Origin: TMED23 sp964643045
GTDB taxonomy: Bacteria; Pseudomonadota; Alphaproteobacteria; Rhodospirillales; UBA2165
Length of the DNA stretch: 8,996 nt
Direction: 5' to 3'
NCBI GenBank assembly: GCA_964643045.1
Contig: CAZXSC010000115.1
Span: 1 to 8,996, forward strand
Part shown: in pieces, positions 7,088 through 8,996 of the stretch
Layout: every line of letters starts with the position of its first letter
How positions within the stretch are numbered: position 1 is the stretch's first letter
Made by a program: the position numbers and the translations under genes
Notes under the pieces: generated by a model
What the model was told of the DNA's origin: nothing
Database searches by the model: none
The model's input: only the letters and a program-made list of their open reading frames with translations

Positions 7088-7103
7088 TTTCCAAATTCAG
7101 AAA
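7088..7103. promoter_or_regulatory. Imperfect palindrome, candidate operator between TetR gene and rpoH
   Basis: TTTC-CA-AATT-CA-GAAA matches its reverse complement at 12 of 16 positions. A further GAAA at 7082-7085 makes GAAA-CA-TTTC (7082-7091), so three related half-sites run in a row. On the minus strand a perfect TATAAT (7110-7105) lies immediately upstream and could be the -10 of the TetR gene, which would put the palindrome over its transcription start. No good -35 was found. An autoregulatory site for the TetR protein is a reasonable guess but not shown. Confidence 0.3.
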
Positions 7104-7124
7104 AATTATATATGGTGACAGTGA

Positions 7125-7994
7125 ATGTTATCGAAAGTTTGCGATATGGCAACCAAGAATCACAAATCAAGAAAAACTAACAAAATATTTTCATTTCTTG
7201 AAAAAGAAGAAGAGCGCGAACTTGCACTGCGTGCGGGTCAAGGTGATAGAGAAGCTGCTGATCGTTTAATTATAAGTCAGTTTAATTTTGTTGTAAAATT
7301 GGCGAGGGGTTATCGTCGATCTGGCGTTCCGATGCCAGATCTTATTCAGGAAGGCATGGTTGGATTATTGCAAGCTGTTACTCGATTTAATCCAGACAAA
7401 CAAGTCCGTCTATCAACGTATGCTATGTGGTGGATACGGGCGTCGATGCAGGATTATATTGTACGTTCATGGTCGTTAGTTCGATTGTCAACAACATCTG
7501 CACAGAAATCGTTGTACCTGAATTTACGCCGCGTGACTGCCGATTTAATTGATGGAGCTGATGCGCTGAGTGATGAAATTGTTATGAGATTAGCGGACCG
7601 TTTCCAAACAACAGCATTAGATGTTAGGAATTTGGCAATGCGCATAACCAACAAAGACCAGTCACTGCATGCTCAATTATCTGGACGTAATGGAGATACT
7701 TGGCTAGATAACTTGATTTCAGTGGAGCCAAACGCTGAGGAGGCTTTGACTGCGAAGCGTGATAAAAAGCAGTTAAGCAGTGTTTTAACTAAAGCATTAG
7801 CAAACTTATCTGATCGCGAAGAATTTATTATTCGGCATAGGTATTTAATGGATGTCAAGAAAACATTCGCTTCGCTAGGAGAGGATCTTAATATATCTAA
7901 AGATCGTGTGCGGCAACTCGAGGCACATGCGCTTCGAACATTGGCAGAACTGCTGGAGCCAATTCTGGTAGGTAAACAATTATTTCCTAAATAA
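7125..7994 (+). CDS. rpoH: RNA polymerase sigma factor, RpoH2-like (sigma-32 family)
   Basis: This heat-shock-type sigma factor is 289 residues from ATG 7125. GGTGA at 7114-7118 lies 6 nt upstream. A second in-frame ATG at 7146 gives 282 residues beginning MATKNHKSRK, and remains a real alternative. Region 1.2 is short (FLEKEEERELALRAGQGD, 24-41). Region 2 is clear: MPDLIQEGMVGLLQAVTRF (70-88) and RLSTYAMWWIRASMQDYIVRSWSLVRLSTTSAQ (95-127). Region 4 has LSDREEFIIRHRYL (228-241) and the helix-turn-helix LNISKDRVRQLEAHALRTL (255-273). The RpoH box reads QKSLYLNLRR (127-136) where QKKLFFNLRR is usual. The wording of region 2 resembles alphaproteobacterial RpoH2 more than RpoH1. It recruits core polymerase to stress promoters. 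Confidence 0.88.
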   Translation: MLSKVCDMATKNHKSRKTNKIFSFLEKEEERELALRAGQGDREAADRLIISQFNFVVKLARGYRRSGVPMPDLIQEGMVGLLQAVTRFNPDKQVRLSTYAMWWIRASMQDYIVRSWSLVRLSTTSAQKSLYLNLRRVTADLIDGADALSDEIVMRLADRFQTTALDVRNLAMRITNKDQSLHAQLSGRNGDTWLDNLISVEPNAEEALTAKRDKKQLSSVLTKALANLSDREEFIIRHRYLMDVKKTFASLGEDLNISKDRVRQLEAHALRTLAELLEPILVGKQLFPK

Positions 7995-8005
7995 TCGCAT
8001 TTGGC

Positions 8006-8815
8006 TTAGTTGGCTAATTGTTTAGATCTATTTATAGCTTTGTTCACTGCTTCAATCATTAGTTCTTGCATACCCCTCTTTCCCATCAAGATAGAAAGGG
8101 CTGCCTCTGTTGTGCCCCCCGGACTTGTGACATTCTCGCGTAACGTGGATGCGTCTTCAGAGGTCTGAAGAAGTAGCTCTCCAGAACCTGCTACAGTTTT
8201 TACTGCGAGCTCGTTGGCAATTTCACGGTCCAGACCAGCATCAATGCCAGCCTGCCGCATAGTTTCAGTTAATAAGAAAACGTAAGCAGGACCGGACCCA
8301 GAAATAGCAGTAACGACATCAATCAAGCTCTCATCCTCAAGCCATCGAGCATCACCAACTGCTTTTAGCAATGTGAGACATGTATTTCTGTCACTCTTGC
8401 TGACCGCAGTATTGCCACAAGCTATAGTAATCCCACGTTTGACTGCAGCTGGTGTATTAGGCATTGCGCGAATGATAGCACTATCTGCGCCTAGCTTAGA
8501 TTCGAGGTAGGCAATGCTTATACCTGCTGCTATGGAAATGAACGTACAATTTTTTGCAAAGCGTTTGTATGGGGGAACTACTTTATCTATCAGTTGGGGC
8601 TTAACTGCGAAAATGATAAAATTAGGATGAGAACGTTCATCCAATTCACCGATCGCATTAAATTGAGACACTCCTTCTCTAAGAAAACTTTCTACACTGT
8701 CTCTGATGGGTTCGATGATGGCGATGTCTGAACCTTTTATACCCCCATCCAGCCAACCCATTGTGAGGGCACCACCCATTTTTCCACAACCAACTAACAA
8801 TATTTTCTTGTGCAT
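8006..8815 (-). CDS. proC: Pyrroline-5-carboxylate reductase
   Basis: ProC reduces 1-pyrroline-5-carboxylate to proline with NAD(P)H, the last step of proline synthesis. The 269-residue product has the Rossmann nucleotide-binding loop VGCGKMGGA (8-16), FAVKPQ (69-74), IRAMPNTPA (115-123), ISGSGPAYVF (171-180) and the C-terminal signature TSPGGTTEAAL (230-240). Length matches the family (about 265-275). The start is ATG 8815: the nucleotide-binding motif begins at once, and the ATG shares a base with the stop of the upstream YbjN gene (TAATG). The frame stays open up to 8881, but that part reads in a different frame through the YbjN coding sequence. The gene ends 11 nt from the end of rpoH in convergent orientation. 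Confidence 0.97.
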   Translation of the reverse strand: MHKKILLVGCGKMGGALTMGWLDGGIKGSDIAIIEPIRDSVESFLREGVSQFNAIGELDERSHPNFIIFAVKPQLIDKVVPPYKRFAKNCTFISIAAGISIAYLESKLGADSAIIRAMPNTPAAVKRGITIACGNTAVSKSDRNTCLTLLKAVGDARWLEDESLIDVVTAISGSGPAYVFLLTETMRQAGIDAGLDREIANELAVKTVAGSGELLLQTSEDASTLRENVTSPGGTTEAALSILMGKRGMQELMIEAVNKAINRSKQLAN

Positions 8816-8996
8816 TAAGCCTCGCCAATAGGCTCTAATAAGGACGCCTCGATTGCCTCTTCCGGGTTTTGGCCACCCCATATAACGTACTGAAATGCCG
8901 GATAGAATTTTTCACATGCTGTTATCGCATTCTCGAGCAAGTCTTCCGCTTGCTGTGGGGCAAAGTTATCTGTTCCTCGCAAAGGAAAAGCATGGC
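8815..8996 (-). CDS. YbjN-domain protein (5'-truncated)
   Basis: The last 59 residues and stop of a gene that enters from the right window edge are visible; the frame runs from 8994 down to the TAA at 8817-8815. The end reads FYPAFQYVIWGG (30-41), NPEEAIEASLLEP and GEA, which I recognise as the C-terminus of YbjN-domain proteins that precede proC in many alphaproteobacteria. E. coli YbjN is linked to stress and motility regulation; the biochemical role is not known. The stop overlaps the proC start by one base, so the two are translationally coupled. Most of the protein, including its start, lies outside the window. Confidence 0.88.
   Translation of the reverse strand, partial: HAFPLRGTDNFAPQQAEDLLENAITACEKFYPAFQYVIWGGQNPEEAIEASLLEPIGEA

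Noticed and set aside
7129..7146. Short hairpin TATCG-N8-CGATA with GAAAG in the loop, ending at the alternative rpoH ATG, resembling an RNA thermometer
   Set aside because: The stem is only 5 bp and AT-rich, and it would lie inside the coding region if the ATG at 7125 is the start. Folding comparison with relatives would be needed.
7995..8040. Small palindrome TTAG-TTGG-CTAA as a bidirectional terminator between rpoH and proC
   Set aside because: The stem is 4 bp, overlaps the proC stop codon and has no T-tract.
8816..8881. N-terminal extension of ProC by 22 residues
   Set aside because: The bases encode the C-terminus of the YbjN protein in another frame, and the NAD(P)-binding loop starts right after the ATG at 8815.
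1..8996. Mobile elements, CRISPR arrays, phage or defence genes
   Set aside because: No transposase, integrase, spaced repeats, terminal inverted repeats or known defence domain was seen; every large frame matches a core housekeeping or regulatory family.

Overview
The window reads as ordinary chromosomal DNA of an alphaproteobacterium with a fairly low G+C content (about 40% by eye, not computed). The lineage call rests on several proteins: a PetP/PetR-like MarR regulator and response regulator beside an EnvZ-type kinase, a DUF1491 protein, an RpoH sigma factor of the alphaproteobacterial RpoH2 flavour, and a YbjN-proC pair. The order cannot be fixed from the sequence. No mobile element, CRISPR array, rRNA or tRNA was found, and coding density is high.

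Positions 1-2348 (+) hold a molybdenum-cofactor cluster: the 3' end of mobB (cut by the window edge), moeA, moaD and moaE. Gaps are 3 nt or less, and moaD and moaE overlap, so they are probably one transcript. Together they cover molybdopterin synthase (MoaD + MoaE), molybdate insertion (MoeA) and a step linked to dinucleotide attachment (MobB).

Positions 2366-3603 (-) hold ilvE, a branched-chain aminotransferase, followed by a DUF1491 gene of unknown function coupled to it through a TAATG overlap. A 76-bp divergent region with a near-consensus sigma-70 promoter for ilvE separates them from the next group.

Positions 3680-6246 (+) hold a regulatory operon: a PetP-like MarR protein, a PetR-like OmpR-family response regulator and an EnvZ-like membrane histidine kinase. 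This forms a complete two-component system plus an accessory DNA-binding protein.

Positions 6247-6432 are a convergent non-coding gap with a few weak inverted repeats. Positions 6433-7005 (-) encode a TetR-family regulator. It is divergent from an RpoH2-like heat-shock sigma factor (7125-7994, +), and the shared upstream region contains an imperfect palindrome that could be an operator. Positions 8006-8996 (-) hold proC (pyrroline-5-carboxylate reductase, last step of proline synthesis), coupled to the truncated end of a YbjN-domain gene.

I see no convincing new biological system. The points most worth a second look are the TetR/rpoH divergent promoter region, the non-canonical RpoH box of the sigma factor, the PetP-PetR-kinase trio, and the tight coupling of a DUF1491 gene to ilvE.
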